A DNA stretch of 64,000 nt from Paragyromitra xinjiangensis (taxonomy: Eukaryota; Ascomycota; Pezizomycetes; Pezizales; Discinaceae): positions 868,001 to 932,000 of the forward strand of contig JBCAMK010000016.1 of the NCBI GenBank assembly GCA_038503065.1, written 5' to 3'. The notes beneath the pieces are model-generated. The model saw only the letters and a program-made list of their open reading frames with translations, had not been told where the DNA came from and did no database searches. Both the position numbers and the translations under genes were made by a program. Position 1 is the first letter of the stretch; each line of letters opens with the position of its first letter. Shown here piece by piece: positions 24,695-37,254 of this stretch.

Positions 24695-25621
24695 AGGTCC
24701 TATGTACATGTATTTATGGTTTCGGCATCTAAGGGAAGGTTTCCGAACCTGCCCACATGTTGTATTGAATATCGTCGTATGATCTATCTGCTAGGTCTCT
24801 GGAATATCGATGGAGAAAAGGTTAATGAAACGGAGCTGGGTCAGTCATTTGATGTTTCTCACCTAATCCCACTGACCCGATAATCTGACGGGCTATTGAT
24901 AGCCGCTATAGCCTAAGGGCTGGATGCGTGTATGATTTATCTATCTATCTATCTGACAGGCGATTGATTGAGCCCATAAGGGGTCATTGAGTGGAGACTC
25001 GGAGATCAGTGAGACTGTACACCCAGCCATCGCCGCCTCGTGGTGTCCATGCCTTGGGCCTAAATGCCTCGCGCGAGTGGGAGCGACTTCGCGAAACGTT
25101 AGTATTGCTTAACATCTCCGAATGATCTTTCAAGGTTTACCGTTGTCTGGATTTCTGCCTATGTCATCCAACCAAGAGTTTTGTAAGCAACGATAAGGTA
25201 ACTTATCTGGAAAGACGTTGGATACAAAGGTTTTATGCGTGGAAAGAGTTAGGTTCGAGCTCAATGGCAGTTAGGTCACGAGTTAGCTGGTGGAAAAGGT
25301 GTGCTGCTCTAGATATCGATGATACCGTGGTGCTGCTGGTGGGAATCTTCGCAACCAATTATAACTTTGGCTAGGTAAAGCCGTCAAAGATGCAGCAGAG
25401 AAAAGATAGATGCCATTTTGAGCGCCTTTAAAAATTGACAAAGTTACACCATAGAGAAAAAAAGAAATATGGCCTAACAGCCCTGAAAAAGGAATATTTC
25501 TGGGTTGAAACATTCACCCGCCCCCACGTATCCGTAGGTAGCTACTATGATATCGACGTTTGATCTATCTCCTGGTGCTTTATTTTCCCGAATTTTTTTG
25601 TTGGTTCAAGATGGTTATCAT
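24695..25621. other. Non-coding DNA between convergent genes
   Basis: Lies between the stops of the Nat9-like gene and rpl38. It holds a short (TATC)n microsatellite at about 24938-24954 and one TACATGTA at 24705. No gene seen. Confidence 0.5.
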
Positions 25622-26152
25622 TTATTTTTTGACCTTTGTAGGAACGTCGGTGATAGTGAGGCCTATAAGAAGAGTTAAGTAAAAATCTCGTTTCTCTTGA
25701 AAAAACCTCCCTCAAAAGGAAAAAGAGGCCCTATGAATCTCATCAAATGGGAGTACGAACCAGGAGGAAGGGATTGCTTCAGCTTCTCCGCCTTCTCGGC
25801 ATCGTTAAGGACGAGGGTGTAGAGGTGGCGGTGGCATCGGACTTTGAACTTGATCAAGGTCTGGCCCTTGGGAGCTTTCTGTACGTTTCAAACACAATCC
25901 CATCAGCGCTTCCAATCTTTCCCAATCCCAATACCCCACCGCTCAACACCCAGCTCCTGATACACTCCTAGTACTCCATAGGGACGGAAGTAGACAGACC
26001 TTTATGCGGGCAGCTGGAAACGAAATTTTATTAGCCTTGGTCATTTCAACACTGTAGCACAGCGCAGGTTCTCTGGAGTTTGACATACCCTTAGCATCCT
26101 TTCTCCTACACAGCTCGATAAACTGCTTGATGTCGTGAACCTGCTTAGGCAT
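25622..26152 (-). CDS. rpl38: Ribosomal protein eL38
   Basis: Four exons on the minus strand: 26089-26152, 26000-26013 (a 14-nt microexon), 25761-25878 and 25622-25662. They join in frame to 78 aa, the size of yeast Rpl38. The product begins [20 protein letters not shown], continues AARIK from the microexon, then [20 protein letters not shown] and [18 protein letters not shown]. It is a component of the 60S ribosomal subunit. The gene is head-to-head with a small membrane-protein gene whose ATG is 309 bp away, so a shared promoter is likely. No single open frame covers it. Confidence 0.95.
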
Positions 26153-26460
26153 TTTGGTGGGATTCGGATGGGCTGGATTTCCTGGCTGTCGTCTACGAGG
26201 GGTTTGTCGTCGTCGCTCACGGTTCGTATAAGTGAAGTTGCGAACCTGGTTGCTGGTGGCTTGCGTTCGTGTGTGCTGGGACTGTCCCTTTCTTTAGGGC
26301 CCAACCCTCTTACCAGCCACATGCTGATGTAATTATTGGCTATCAAGAATCGTCATTGTTGACGTAACCACTATGCCCCGCCACACATAAAGAGCCTCGC
26401 GATCCACGTTGTCTTGCTCTCTAAGAGCTCAAGTCCCTTTCCTGGCTTCATCTCATAGAA

Positions 26461-26980
26461 ATGGCACCAACACCGCTGGATCGCATGCTCCACTCAAAAG
26501 TACGTTTCTGAATGTTTTTTTTCTCCCGTCAAGCTTTCGACGATCTGACGGATGTATTGGCGCAGAACGCATTCCTTGGTTAGTGGCTACCATGTTCCTG
26601 AAAACCGCTGAGTGATGAGTTTACCTCGGGATCGTACTGAATACAGTACAGCGTTTTCGGGGATAATAACAGCAGTCGCCGCATGGACTATATTGAAATC
26701 TGACCCAATATTCCCACAACCCGATGATCCTCATGGAGGTGAGAAAAATCCATTAATGAGTTTGTTTTGTATTGGCTATCATATGCAAAATCTTCTTCAG
26801 CTGCTCTTCGACCAGATAAATGAGCTTATGCATAACGTGTAGATCCAAGTGAGTGGACCCTGAGCGAACTGAAGCAGTGGCTACGGACGGTTGGTGATTT
26901 CTTTTTTCATGTTTGATGTAGTATTGTAGGTGACAATGTCTGAGAATCATACGTATCTACCAGAGAGGATTGGAGCCTAG
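26461..26980 (+). CDS. Small predicted single-pass membrane protein, family not identified
   Basis: Five short exons, 26461-26499, 26566-26578 (13 nt), 26652-26738, 26843-26889 and 26930-26980, all with GT-AG borders and consistent phase, give 78 aa. The product starts MAPTPLDRMLHSK, has one hydrophobic segment (about residues 14-32, ending AAWTILK), then FPQPDDPHGDPSEWTLSELKQWL, which resembles the short acidic/WT-x-x-EL tails of small fungal membrane proteins. The compartment is unclear; an inner mitochondrial or ER location is possible. The last exon is the weakest part. It is divergent from rpl38. Confidence 0.55.
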
Positions 26981-28391
26981 CGACACCGCTACACGGGCTG
27001 AGTTGATCGAAAGGGTTAAGCTGAATATCCGCCGTCCTCGGCAGTAGCCTCGGCACAGGAACTTGTTTTCTTAGGCTACTTTAGGTAGAACGAAATAAAC
27101 ATTGTATGTGTTTAGGGTAGGTTGAGTGGTTCTGGGGATTTGGGTGTGGAGTGTACTTTTTTCTTTGCGATAGGTATCGAAATTGAAGTAGTGAAATTAA
27201 GATTTATACCATGATTGGAAGGTGCTAACCAAATATTTTTTGTATGAAAACCAATCCATCTAAACATGATTGATATTTGTTCGTCTCGTTGTTAGGTACA
27301 TGTAGTAGGGGGCGAGTAGTCTGTGAGCCCAGCTAAGGATAGGTCGCAGGTTATCGGATAAGGTTAGTTCGGAACAAAAGACTACAGAGTTCAAGTAACA
27401 GCCTCTCCAAACAGGCAAGCCCAGATCTCCCCGTTTAGATACATGTATACATGTATGTATCTAAATTTTGGGGGACTGAGCTAGATGTTTGACTGCTTAT
27501 GGCTGCTGCGTAGCAACCTTTGGTAGTATGGGGGCTGGGCACGAGACTATTTGTTAGCCGTAGATAAGCTACACATGTGCCGTTTAGCGGAATACTCCCC
27601 TAGCCTCATTTGCCATTCGATTTGGAACCTTCAAGCCTCACCCTTCAAGCCTCATCTCTCAAGAACCTAGGCATCCCGGACTGCTCACGTCCTCGAGGGC
27701 TTGTCCGATTTAGCTAAACGATGTTTTTTGGAATTAACCTCTCGAACTGGGTTTAGTAATGGGGTTTTTGGTTAAGATCGATTGGAATTACCCGAGTTAC
27801 ATATAATCTTGAAAAAGGTAAACTGGTTACCCAGGCGTTTCTGTGATTGGACCAAACTATGCTAGGGGTAGCTGACTTGAAAGGAATGGGTATCAAGTCT
27901 CTTCAATAGGGAATAGCTACCCAAAAATTCTCGAGTTTGTAAAGACTATGGCTGAGGAGTAGGAAGACACTTTGTTGGAGAGAATCACTGCTTTGTAGAA
28001 TTTGTACGGGGGTTTAAGATTTTAGAGGCTTGAATTCGATAGAAATGCTGATGTTCCGTCGTGTTTGGATCTTTTAATAAGGTGCTTAGTCAGCATTTCA
28101 CGGAAGGCACTTTATTTTTGCCATAAACACGTATTAGAGATGAGGCTCCTAATTCGTATGTCAGGCTTCAGATATTGACACGTAGGGTGGGACCAGCATC
28201 CGATGAGTTGGTACGATGATGGGCGTTGCATTACTTGTGGGATGGCGGCGGGATCCAACCCGGGGTTCGCCACATTCCCCACCGCTTACTTCCGGGCGAT
28301 GCAGAGCTACAATCCCTGTGTATTAGCATAAATCCGTTGGCGGTAGATCTGAGAAGGGTGAATTTTATAACTTCGAAAAAGCAAGGTAGGT
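26981..28391. other. Non-coding DNA
   Basis: 1.4 kb with no supported gene. It contains three TACATGTA copies (27297, 27440, 27448) and, at about 27525-27552, half of the foldback element found intact at 484-561. Confidence 0.5.
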
Positions 28392-31004
28392 ATGGATCCA
28401 CGAAGGGATAACTTGTTGGAGAGGGTTATACTGGAGGGGTACAATTCAAATATGGAAGGGTTAAGGAAGACAGAGTATCCCCAACTCAAAGGTACGAATT
28501 ATACCACCGCCTCTGCGAGTATGCATTCGTGGTATCAACTAATCTTGAGTAGATATAACGTATCTTGACCATGCGGGAACAACTTTGTACTCGACTTCTT
28601 TAATTCAATCCTTCGCTTCTGATTTATGTTCAAATATCTACGGGAACCCCCATTCACAATCACCATCCTCTCAGCAAACGACAAAGAGAATCGATGACGT
28701 ACGGCTCCGTGTTCTCCAACTTTTTAATGCCGACCCTGAGGAATTTGATGTGGTATTTTGTGCAAACGCAACTGCTGGTATCAAGCTAGTTCTGGAGGCG
28801 TTCGCAGCGCAAAGCGAAGGGTTTAAATTCAAGTGCCATGCAGATGCGCATACAAGTCTAGTGGGAGTGCGGGAGCTAGCCAGCGAATCTACATGCTTCG
28901 GCTCGGACCTAGAGGCCGAGCTCTGGCTACGTGGGCCAGCTGAAGGCGAGCTTGGACTGTTCGGCTGGCCTGCACAGTCGAACTTCTCCGGGCGTCGGCT
29001 CCCTCAGGACTGGGCCCGAAAACTGAGAATACAGAAACCAGGGTGGTATTCATTGCTTGATGCTGCAGCACTTGTAACGACTGCCCCACTGGACCTGAGT
29101 GATAGCTCAATGGCTCCAGATTTTATAGTCCTGAGTTTCTATAAAATGTTTGGTTTTCCTGATCTAGGAGCATTGATAGTGCGTCGACTGTCGGCGAATA
29201 TCCTGAAGACCCGCCGGTATTTCGGAGGAGGGACAGTGGACGCTGTTGTAGGGTGCAAGGGTACTTTCCATGCACGAAAAGGGGAGTCACCACACGCACA
29301 CCTGGAGGATGGGACGAGTGCGTTCCATTCGATACTTGCCCTTGACATAGCAATAGCCACACATGAACGACTATATGGTGACTATTTAAAGATCTCACGA
29401 CATGCGTTCTCACTGATCAGGCTCATGTATGACCTCCTTGAAACCCTTTACCATGGCAATGGGCGGAAACTCTGCCAGATTTACAGTTTTGAGGATTACA
29501 AGTCATCAATCACACAGGGTCCTATCATTGCGTTCAATATGCAACGCGCTGACGGCTCTTGGATTGGTTGCGCTGAGGTCGAGAAACTAGCCTCCGTAAG
29601 AAATATCCACATTCGTACTGGAGGCCTCTGCAATCCTGGCGGCGTTGAACAATGGGTCGGTCTTGAAGCATGGGAGGTTGAACGAAATTATCAAGCTGGA
29701 CACAGATGCTGGGATGATCAAGACGTGATGAGGGGGAAGCCAACTGGTGCCATACGGGTTTCATTGGGCGCTATGAGTACGATTGATGATATCTTAGTAC
29801 TCGTGGGATTTCTGGAGGAATTCTACGTGGATAAGGAGTCGGCGGGATTGGCGTTACAGACTGTTATTAGTGCGAGGCCGGAGGCGATAGTAGAGAGTTT
29901 GGTGATTTGTAAGAACCTTGTGCTGGTATACTATGTACAAGGGAACCCAAAGGACTGATGCAGGTATGTGGTAGACCCGATAAAGTCTTGCGGGGGATTT
30001 AAAGTACCCCTCGGTGTTTCTTGGGAGATCAGGCCTCACGGATTTGCCTGGGACCGCGAATGGTGCCTTGTGCATCTGGGCACTGGTGTAGCCATCGACC
30101 AGAAAAGGTAAGCTTTCATTACCACCATTCATCCCTACCATCATTTAACCGGAATCAGATATAACAAAATGGCCCTCGTTCGACCAGCGGTGGACCTTGC
30201 TACTGGCACTCTCTCAATCTCGATCCATAATTCACCTACTTCTCCGCTTCTCATTCCACTTGCCAGCGACCCTCCAGATCTCCATAACCTCAAACCCTCC
30301 GCCTCTCGCGTTTGCGGTGACAAGATCACCGCACTAATCTACAGTTCCCCACATATAATTGACTTCTTCTCCGCCGCTGTTGGAGTGCAGTGTACCCTCG
30401 CTCGCTTTCCGGCAAACCTAAATTCTGGGGGAAGGCGGTTCAAACCACACCTAACAAAAGAGCAAGGAATCATGCAAGAGAACGTGCGGGACGGGTATAC
30501 AAGAGAGGAGACCCCGATATTGCTGTCAAACGAGAGCCCAATTCTCATTGTCAATTGGAGCAGCGTGGAGAAACTGAATGCATTGATCGGATGTACGGGG
30601 GGCAAACTTGCAAAACCGGAAGTGTTTAGGGCAAACATCGTGATCAAGGAGACCGGTAGTGGGGCGGGAAAGCCATACGCGGAAGATGGATGGAGACATA
30701 TTAAAATCGGACAAGAGTACTTTGAGGTATGAGTGCACCCTTCCTTCATTGGTTATAGTCAATGATCCAATGTCTGGTTACGTAGTTGCTGGGGCCTTGC
30801 CGGCGGTGTCATATGGTCTGCGTAGATCAGGAAACCGCGGAAAAGAACGAGGAGCCGTATGTGACGCTAGCAAAGACTCGGAGGATTGGAGGGAGGGTAT
30901 TGTTTGGGCAGCATGCGGTGCATTTGCCGCTCAAAAGTAGGGGTAATATTCCAAGAATCAAGGTTGGTGACATTGTGAAAGTTTGGGAAGACGAAGAGAG
31001 GTGA
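28392..31004 (+). CDS. hxB: Molybdenum cofactor sulfurase (NifS-like + MOSC)
   Basis: Five exons: 28392-28491, 28553-29908, 29975-30107, 30159-30726 and 30786-31004, in frame to 791 aa. The enzyme adds the terminal sulfur to the Mo cofactor of xanthine dehydrogenase and aldehyde oxidase. The aminotransferase-V half has TYLDHAGTTLY near residue 36, the PLP lysine at about Lys231 in SFYKMFGFP, and the cysteine that carries the persulfide at about Cys393 in RTGGLCNPGG. The C-terminal half has the MOSC parts: YPIKSCGGF rebuilt over an intron, FRANIV, the YAEDGW block, and GPCRRCHMVCVD. The symbol follows the Aspergillus nidulans homologue. The start at 28392 is the first in-frame ATG after upstream stops. 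Confidence 0.92.
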
Positions 31005-32598
31005 TTTCGTCTTGGGCTTATTATTATCTATGATTGCGTGAATGATGAAGGATCATTTTTCCCCCTAATATGTGGGAGTTTTCCAAGGGTATTTTCCCGT
31101 TAGCATTGTTTGCCTTGAGGCGTGGGTGTAAGATAACTACAGATCTTGACGATTCTATGAAGTCTTTGTTTGGGAGTGGAGTCTCAACTCCAATTCTGAC
31201 GATATCTTATGTTATTGCTACTCTTTCTGTTGGAACAGAGAAAGCAAAGCGAATGCAGGGGGGGTAAACATTCATTTCTCTAGTCAGGGAGAACGGAACG
31301 AACTGATTTGTGCCGACATATCCCAAGAATCTTAATATCGCGAATCTGGGAATTGGCGGCTAAAATCTCTCATTGGTCTTGCCGCAGCCCAGCGGAGAGT
31401 GCAGCCGTTTCGAAGTTGGTTACCCTGCACCACCACAGTTTATACGCTCTACATGTAGGTACATACATGTACTCTAAATTACCCCGGCTGGTTCTGGTAA
31501 AACCTGGTTTGCCAAAAGTGGAGGGGGATCCGATCCACTTAACCACACACGTTTTCTCGCAGAGCAAGACCTAACCCTAACTCTAGGTATCAGACATCTC
31601 CTGTATAAGTCTCCGAAATATTCCGTCCGCCATGGTGGACCGTGCTCCCTAAAAGTATTCTCTTGAACGGGTAGATACTCCGGACTCTGCTGGTATCATT
31701 CTCGTTTTGGGTGTGGGGAGGCTTAGGTGCATACACAGCGCATGGAAGGGATATCGATCGCTCCCTTCCGTGCATCATGCAAATAATTGTTTATGTTGCG
31801 TTGAGGGGGGTGGCATGAAAACAAACTTATTGGGCCATCGTTCGCCACCATCCAGGCGAGACATTTACCTAGTTGGAGCAGGTACATACAGCACAGAGAG
31901 GTGTGCTCTTCATTTCTTTTTCCTTTCCTTTTCTTTTCTTTTTCTTTCTCTTACTCTGTCGCTTTCCCCCATCTTTTCCACTGGAAACAGGGGTGGTCAG
32001 ATCGGGATTCGGAAAAGACCCTGTGTCGTTTGTGCAGACACCCCTCCCTCCTTTCTCCTATTATTTATCGATTTCTCGGCAATAATTCAACAGAAATATG
32101 GTACGGTAAGGCAGCACACCGATACACTGCCGAATGGATAGAGTGCATAGCACATAATACAACCCTCTCTCGACCTTTCTTCTCCTCTCCCTCCTGCTCC
32201 GCTTGCTTTCCTTGCCTTTGGCTTTGGCTTCTCTTGGTACATTGCCCTACCTCGAGTAACGCCTTTTCGGTCTCTACCGCCTAACGCTCTTCTTCGTCTT
32301 CTCTCTCGTTATTCTTTATCCCCACTCGAGAGAAACGAAGGTCTTGATCTGATCTGAGATTTCACCTCCTTTCCACCCTCGAATCTCCCCGCCTTCCCCA
32401 ATTGCTCCAACCGTAATCAGGACGCTTTCTTTTGCTTGGGCTGCGTCAGAAGCGGAATTCAACCTCAGCCACTACAACAGCTACACGAGTATACTCGGAT
32501 AACACAGTGAACGCACACACACACGCACAACCACACAGACAGGGACTGGGACCTATATAACAACCTACATATCCCAAAGACACACAAAAGACACCATC
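31005..32598. promoter_or_regulatory. Upstream region of the Izh3-like gene
   Basis: 1.6 kb without a supported gene. It carries two TACATGTA copies (31450, 31464), a telomere-like piece CTAACCCTAA near 31571, a strong C/T tract (about 31908-31975), and a CA-rich microsatellite (32513-32535) close to the ATG. The C/T tract looks like a fungal core promoter. Confidence 0.45.
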
Positions 32599-34129
32599 AT
32601 GGCCAGTTGCACTGGTTCTACAGGTTTGGTGGATACCTGGGGCAGCTTCGACCAGAAAAAACCTACATATCGGAAGAACCGTCGTCACTCTTCACATCAT
32701 ACCCGTCACTTCTCTACTGACCTCTTGGATGATGATGTTCTACTCGTTAAGGTTTGTTTTCTCTTGTGCCAGCGAAATTGCGTTGCAGCGTGTTACAGTG
32801 GCTTACACGAGCCTAGGTCGACCTCTTCCTGAGTGAGCTTGAACGACGACTAGACTACTTAGAAGAATACGGCAACGGCAAGCTCGATGAGGGTATCGAG
32901 CGTGCCTACCAAACTCTCCAAGCAGTTCGGGAAGGATGTGGGAAGGTCGGAGGCGAGGTCATAGGCGAGGGAAAGCGGAGAGCTAGAGTAATCGTTGAGG
33001 TCCTGGAATCTAGCTATCACGAGGTCCTCGAGGCGAAAGACTCTCTCCCTGCAAAGGTCAACGCAGGCGTACGGTTTCTAGAGGAGTTGTTGGGCGATTT
33101 CGAGTCGCAGGCGCACGCTAGAATGGATCGTGGGGTAGATAGGGCCGTGCGCGGGGTGGAGGCTGTTATTGACGCGAAGGATAAGCTTGCAGAATCAGTC
33201 GAGCGGGCCATCAAGGCTGCGAGAGAGCGAAGGTTAATCACGTATGAAGAGCTGCCGTTCCCATGGCGGGTGAACCCATACATTCTCCGTGGATACCGTT
33301 TCACGGAGACAAAGCTGGAATGCGTGCGGTCCGCGTTCGCGCTCAACAATGAGACATGCAACATCTGGACTCATGGGCTGGGGTTCGTCTTGATCCTCGC
33401 GATCGCGTTCTACTTTTACCCCACTAGCCAGATTTTTAGCTATCATACGACTGCGGATAAGATGATCAATGGGCTCTTCTTCCTTGCGGCAGCTAAGGCA
33501 TTAGCATGCTCTACTATCTGGCACACGTTTTCCTCTATATCGCATCAGACGACGATGGAGCGGTTCGCGTGTGTGGATTACTCTGGTATCTCCATGTTGA
33601 TTGCGGCATCTATTATGACGACAGAATACACCGCGTTCTACATTGAGCCTATCAGCCGTTCAGTCTACATGGGTATAACCCTGGTTTTCGGTATTGCTGG
33701 GGTTATCTTGCCATGGAAGCCTACGTTTAATAGGGCTGACATGAGGGTCTGGAGAGTCATTTTCTATCTAACTCTCGGTGCCACTGGCACCATCCCAATG
33801 ATTCAGTTGTCGTTAACAAGGGGGCTGACTTGGACTATGCTATTCTATCTCCCTATCGTGAAATCTGTAAGTTCACCATGAACCTCGAGAGAGAAAAAAC
33901 GCAGCACGGTTCTAACATCATCTTCCCTCTTTTCCAGATTGCGGTGTATCTGGCTGGTGCTTTCATCTACGCCATGCAGGTGCCCGAACGGTGGTATCCG
34001 GGGGTTTTCGATTGGTTCGGTGGGTCCCACAACATCTGGCACGTTTGTGTTCTGGGTGGAATCTTGTTTCACTGGCACGCAATGCACGATTTCTTCCAAG
34101 AGGCGTTTTTGTTGGCCGCTAAGAACTAA
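32599..34129 (+). CDS. izh3: PAQR/ADIPOR-like seven-TM protein, Izh3 type
   Basis: Three exons, 32599-32751, 32817-33866 and 33938-34129, give 464 aa. The first 190 residues are soluble, charged and partly coiled coil, as in yeast Izh3, which is longer than Izh1, 2 and 4. The HlyIII/PAQR domain follows: ELPFPWRVNPYILRGYR, NNETCNIWTH, the Ser-x3-His of STIWH, CVDYSGIS, and HWHAMHDFF at the C-terminus, which together form the metal site. Seven hydrophobic segments can be placed. In yeast these proteins act in zinc and sterol homeostasis; some family members are ceramidase-like. Family and type are confident; substrate is not. Confidence 0.9.
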
Positions 34130-35140
34130 TTCATATGGACTGGATAATTGACTGTTCGAGGCAGTGGTGAGGTCTTTTCTTTTCTCTTTTTTTGGCATAG
34201 GGGTTGGATGAAATTACAATGGGCAGAGGTGTGAAGAGCCTTTTTTGCAAAAACTTCTTGTGCATAGTTTGCGGCGGAGTAGGTGGGACTTTGAAACGAT
34301 CAAACTGGGTGAGCCTTTGCGCCAAAATTTCTTTCTTTCGTTGTATATTTTTGCGGGTTGATGGATACGTATTTTCAATTTCTTTTCCTTCGTATTGCAT
34401 TCTATTTCTTCACTTTTCTCCGACTTATATTTAGTTCTTTCTTCAAGTCGATAGACTACACTACATTCCCTAGATTCTCTTTTGAGCATCATAAAACGTT
34501 TCTATTGTCTCCTTGTTTTTTATTTCCTTCCTCTCCACCCACGTTTCTCTGTTTCCTAGATGTCAGTTTCGTATGGTTTCCCATCTAGTCACTTGGCTAT
34601 TTCCTTGTATAAAACCGCTTGGGCTCTGAACGTAGATCCATGGGTTATATAAATGAGGTAAACCCCGGGCTACGGGAGCAGTGTGGATGAAGTTTCAAAA
34701 ATTAAACCAAAGCTCCATATCATTACGGGTTTCGTGTGCTTTGTGTATGAAGAAGGTTCGAGGATCTTATTTGCGGTATCCCGATTTAGATTTTCAATGT
34801 CTGTGCAGAACAGCACTCAATGCAGGCTAGATCAAATTTATGACACGTATGAAGACGTACGAAGCTTAAGTGATTATTTCAGTAGTTGTGGCTGGTTCGG
34901 ATCCCTTTTCACAAATAGTGGGGGGTGCTCATGGAATATCACCATGCCCGATCATAACCCTAACCCTAACCGCCAAGCGAAGATGCCAACAGCATATTGC
35001 ACCTGAGTGCCAAGCTATTGCTTTCCTGTCCGTGCGCAAAAAAAGTTTCTGCAAGCAAATAGCCTGCAATTTTCTTTCCAGCGAAATTCCACCTCCGAAA
35101 CACAATTCTTCTGGTCAATCATCCTACACAATAACCAAAA
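34130..35140. other. Non-coding DNA
   Basis: About 1 kb between two same-strand genes. T-rich 3' flank, then a telomere-like CATAACCCTAACCCTAACC at 34954-34972. No gene supported. Confidence 0.5.
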
Positions 35141-36381
35141 ATGGCGCCCGAAGATCCTTTTGCCGGTATAAATCCGGAGCGCCTCGCAATGATGCAGTCC
35201 ATCGACGCACCGCCTGATAGACGCGGAGAACGGGGCGGACGCGGTGGGCGGGGTGGTAGAGGTTCTGATCGAGGAGGGCGTGGGAGAGATAAAGGCGAAT
35301 ATGGGAGAGGCAGGCAGGCACAGGGAAGCAGAATTACCTTTGGCGACGATGGGCGACAGGATGGCAATAGCACAATTGAGACAGAGAAGAAGTCTTTGTG
35401 GGAGGAAACCAGCGCTCTCCAGAGACGAGCAGAGAAGAAAAATGGCGGGAAGGAGCTGGAGAAGGAAGTAGAGGAAGTGAAAAGCAAGGTTCCAGAGGAG
35501 AGCGGTAAAAAGAAGAAACGAAAGAGAGATGACGAAGTGGAGGTTAGTTTATAGATTCTATCCATTTTAATCATTTCCGGTTGCTGACGACTGCTAGGTT
35601 TCCACTAGCGGAGACGCGACAGAATCCAAGAAGGACAAGAAGAAGCATAAGAAGTCTGGGTCCGAGGAAGCTCTTGCTAACGGGGAAGCGGATAAGAGTG
35701 AGAAGGAGAGCAAGAGGAGTAAAAAAGAAATTACTGCAAATAATGTTGAATCTTCGGATGAGCCAAGATTGTCTAAGGAGGCGAGGAAAGCTGCAAAGGC
35801 GGCGAGGAAAGCAGCCAAAGCAGCAAGGAAAACAGCAAAGGCCGAGAAAGATTCCAAACAGGTTGGGAAGGGCAACGAGGAAGTTTCTGAGGTCAGTCAT
35901 TTTCAATTGGCTCATATTACATCTCAGTACTAACTCTTCCATGGAACCTAGTTTGAAATCTCCAAATCCACGTCCAGATCAGACAGAAGGGAAGGGTCCA
36001 CCAAAACCAAGTCCCGCAGATCAAAAGACGAAAAGTCCGGTCGCGAAAAGCGAAAGAAAACAGATAAGAACAAGACGACTAAGACCGATGAGGTTTGAGC
36101 TAACCCTAATCATGCACCAACAAGTTCTCGCTGATTCACTCTAGGCCACTGAGATCCCTGCTTGGAACGCTTCTGAACTTTCTGGTGGTGATGAACGAAA
36201 AGCTAAATTTCTTCGACTTCTCGGCGCTGGTTCCGATGCCGTAGCCTCATCAACTATCAACGGGAACGGTAAAGTGCCTACTATTTCGAAGCGGGAACAG
36301 GAACTTGAGAAACAATTCGATCTCGGTATGAGGATGAAGAATGAAGTTAGCGGAAAAAAGAGAGGGCTAGGAGCGTTGTAA
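35141..36381 (+). CDS. RGG- and Lys-rich protein with C-terminal SMAP domain
   Basis: Four exons, 35141-35542, 35598-35891, 35952-36092 and 36145-36381, join in frame to 357 aa. Residues about 27-60 are an RGG/GRG repeat of RNA-binding type. The centre is extremely rich in Lys, Arg, Glu and Ser with KKKK and (KAAKAAR) repeats, resembling nucleolar proteins. The end matches the small acidic protein (SMAP) domain: PAWNASELSGGDERKAKF then LRLLGA. The biochemical role of this domain is not well known. A nuclear or nucleolar location is inferred from composition. It is convergent with the RAMP4 gene, with 237 bp between the stops. Confidence 0.75.
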
Positions 36382-36618
36382 ATTACGGATAGGCAAAACA
36401 GTGATACCTAGTCAACGAAGTATCGTAGTATATAGATAATTTTCAAATGTTTTTCTCCGATCATTTTTGGCGAGACTGAAAAAGAAAAGAAGATGGATAC
36501 ATCCTCTCTGATGTCTATCTACCACCCGAGGTAATCTTTTCCATCCATGGTTCAGTAAATAATATACAAACGAAATCGAAACGAAATCCCACCACAGCTC
36601 TTTATATGGTTAATCTAG

Positions 36619-36937
36619 CTAAAAAAACAACCGAATAAGTTCGAATACAATACCGCCGAAAACAACGAAGCCGAGGAAGACTAATAATTGGACGAATGTT
36701 AGAGATAGGCCATCTGCTCCACGAAGCTAGGGGACGTACTGAGCCAAATCGGTGAGACTGGTGACTTGAATTTCTTTGCTTTCGCAAGGGCGGCATCGGG
36801 TTTGCCGCGTTTGGCCTCTTCACGTTTGGCAAATTTCTCGTTCGCCTTGCGTTGTTGGGGTGTTTGAGCCTGTGTAAAGGAGAATCAGTACAGATAAATT
36901 GCGGTAGAGCTATCCAATAGGAGAAGAATCCTACCAT
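36619..36937 (-). CDS. ysy6: RAMP4/SERP family ER membrane protein (Ysy6)
   Basis: Three exons on the minus strand: 36935-36937 (only the ATG), 36740-36869 and 36619-36680, giving 64 aa. The product reads MAQTPQQRKANEKFAKREE at the start and has a C-terminal tail anchor (IFLGFVVFGGIVFELI). This is the pattern of RAMP4, a small tail-anchored protein that associates with the Sec61 translocon and stabilises membrane proteins under ER stress. A start codon isolated on its own exon is unusual but the splice sites and phase fit. It is head-to-head with the gene at 37255 (317 bp apart). Confidence 0.88.
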
Positions 36938-37254
36938 TATAGTTAAAGGGTTAAAACAAAAAAGAGTGTAGATGAAGGACTAAACTATTTTATATAGATG
37001 GTCGTGTGGTATAGTATGGCGAGAGGAGCTTGTCTGGAATAATCCGGAGCTTAGACGCGGGTTTGGCGGATTTTAAAGGAGTGAGTTAGAGACAGAGAGG
37101 ACACCTAACGCTTGCCGACGAAGCTCAGACTTGCCGGTGGTCGCTCAAGCCTCAATACCACACCCCACAATTAGTTTCGCCAAGCCACCGCATGCCGCAG
37201 GGTCTTCTGTCTCATAGCCACTGAGCGAGGGTAACATTTCAACAACAACCAGAT

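Noticed and set aside
24938..24954. (TATC)n tract as a functional repeat
   Set aside because: A short simple microsatellite with no further structure.
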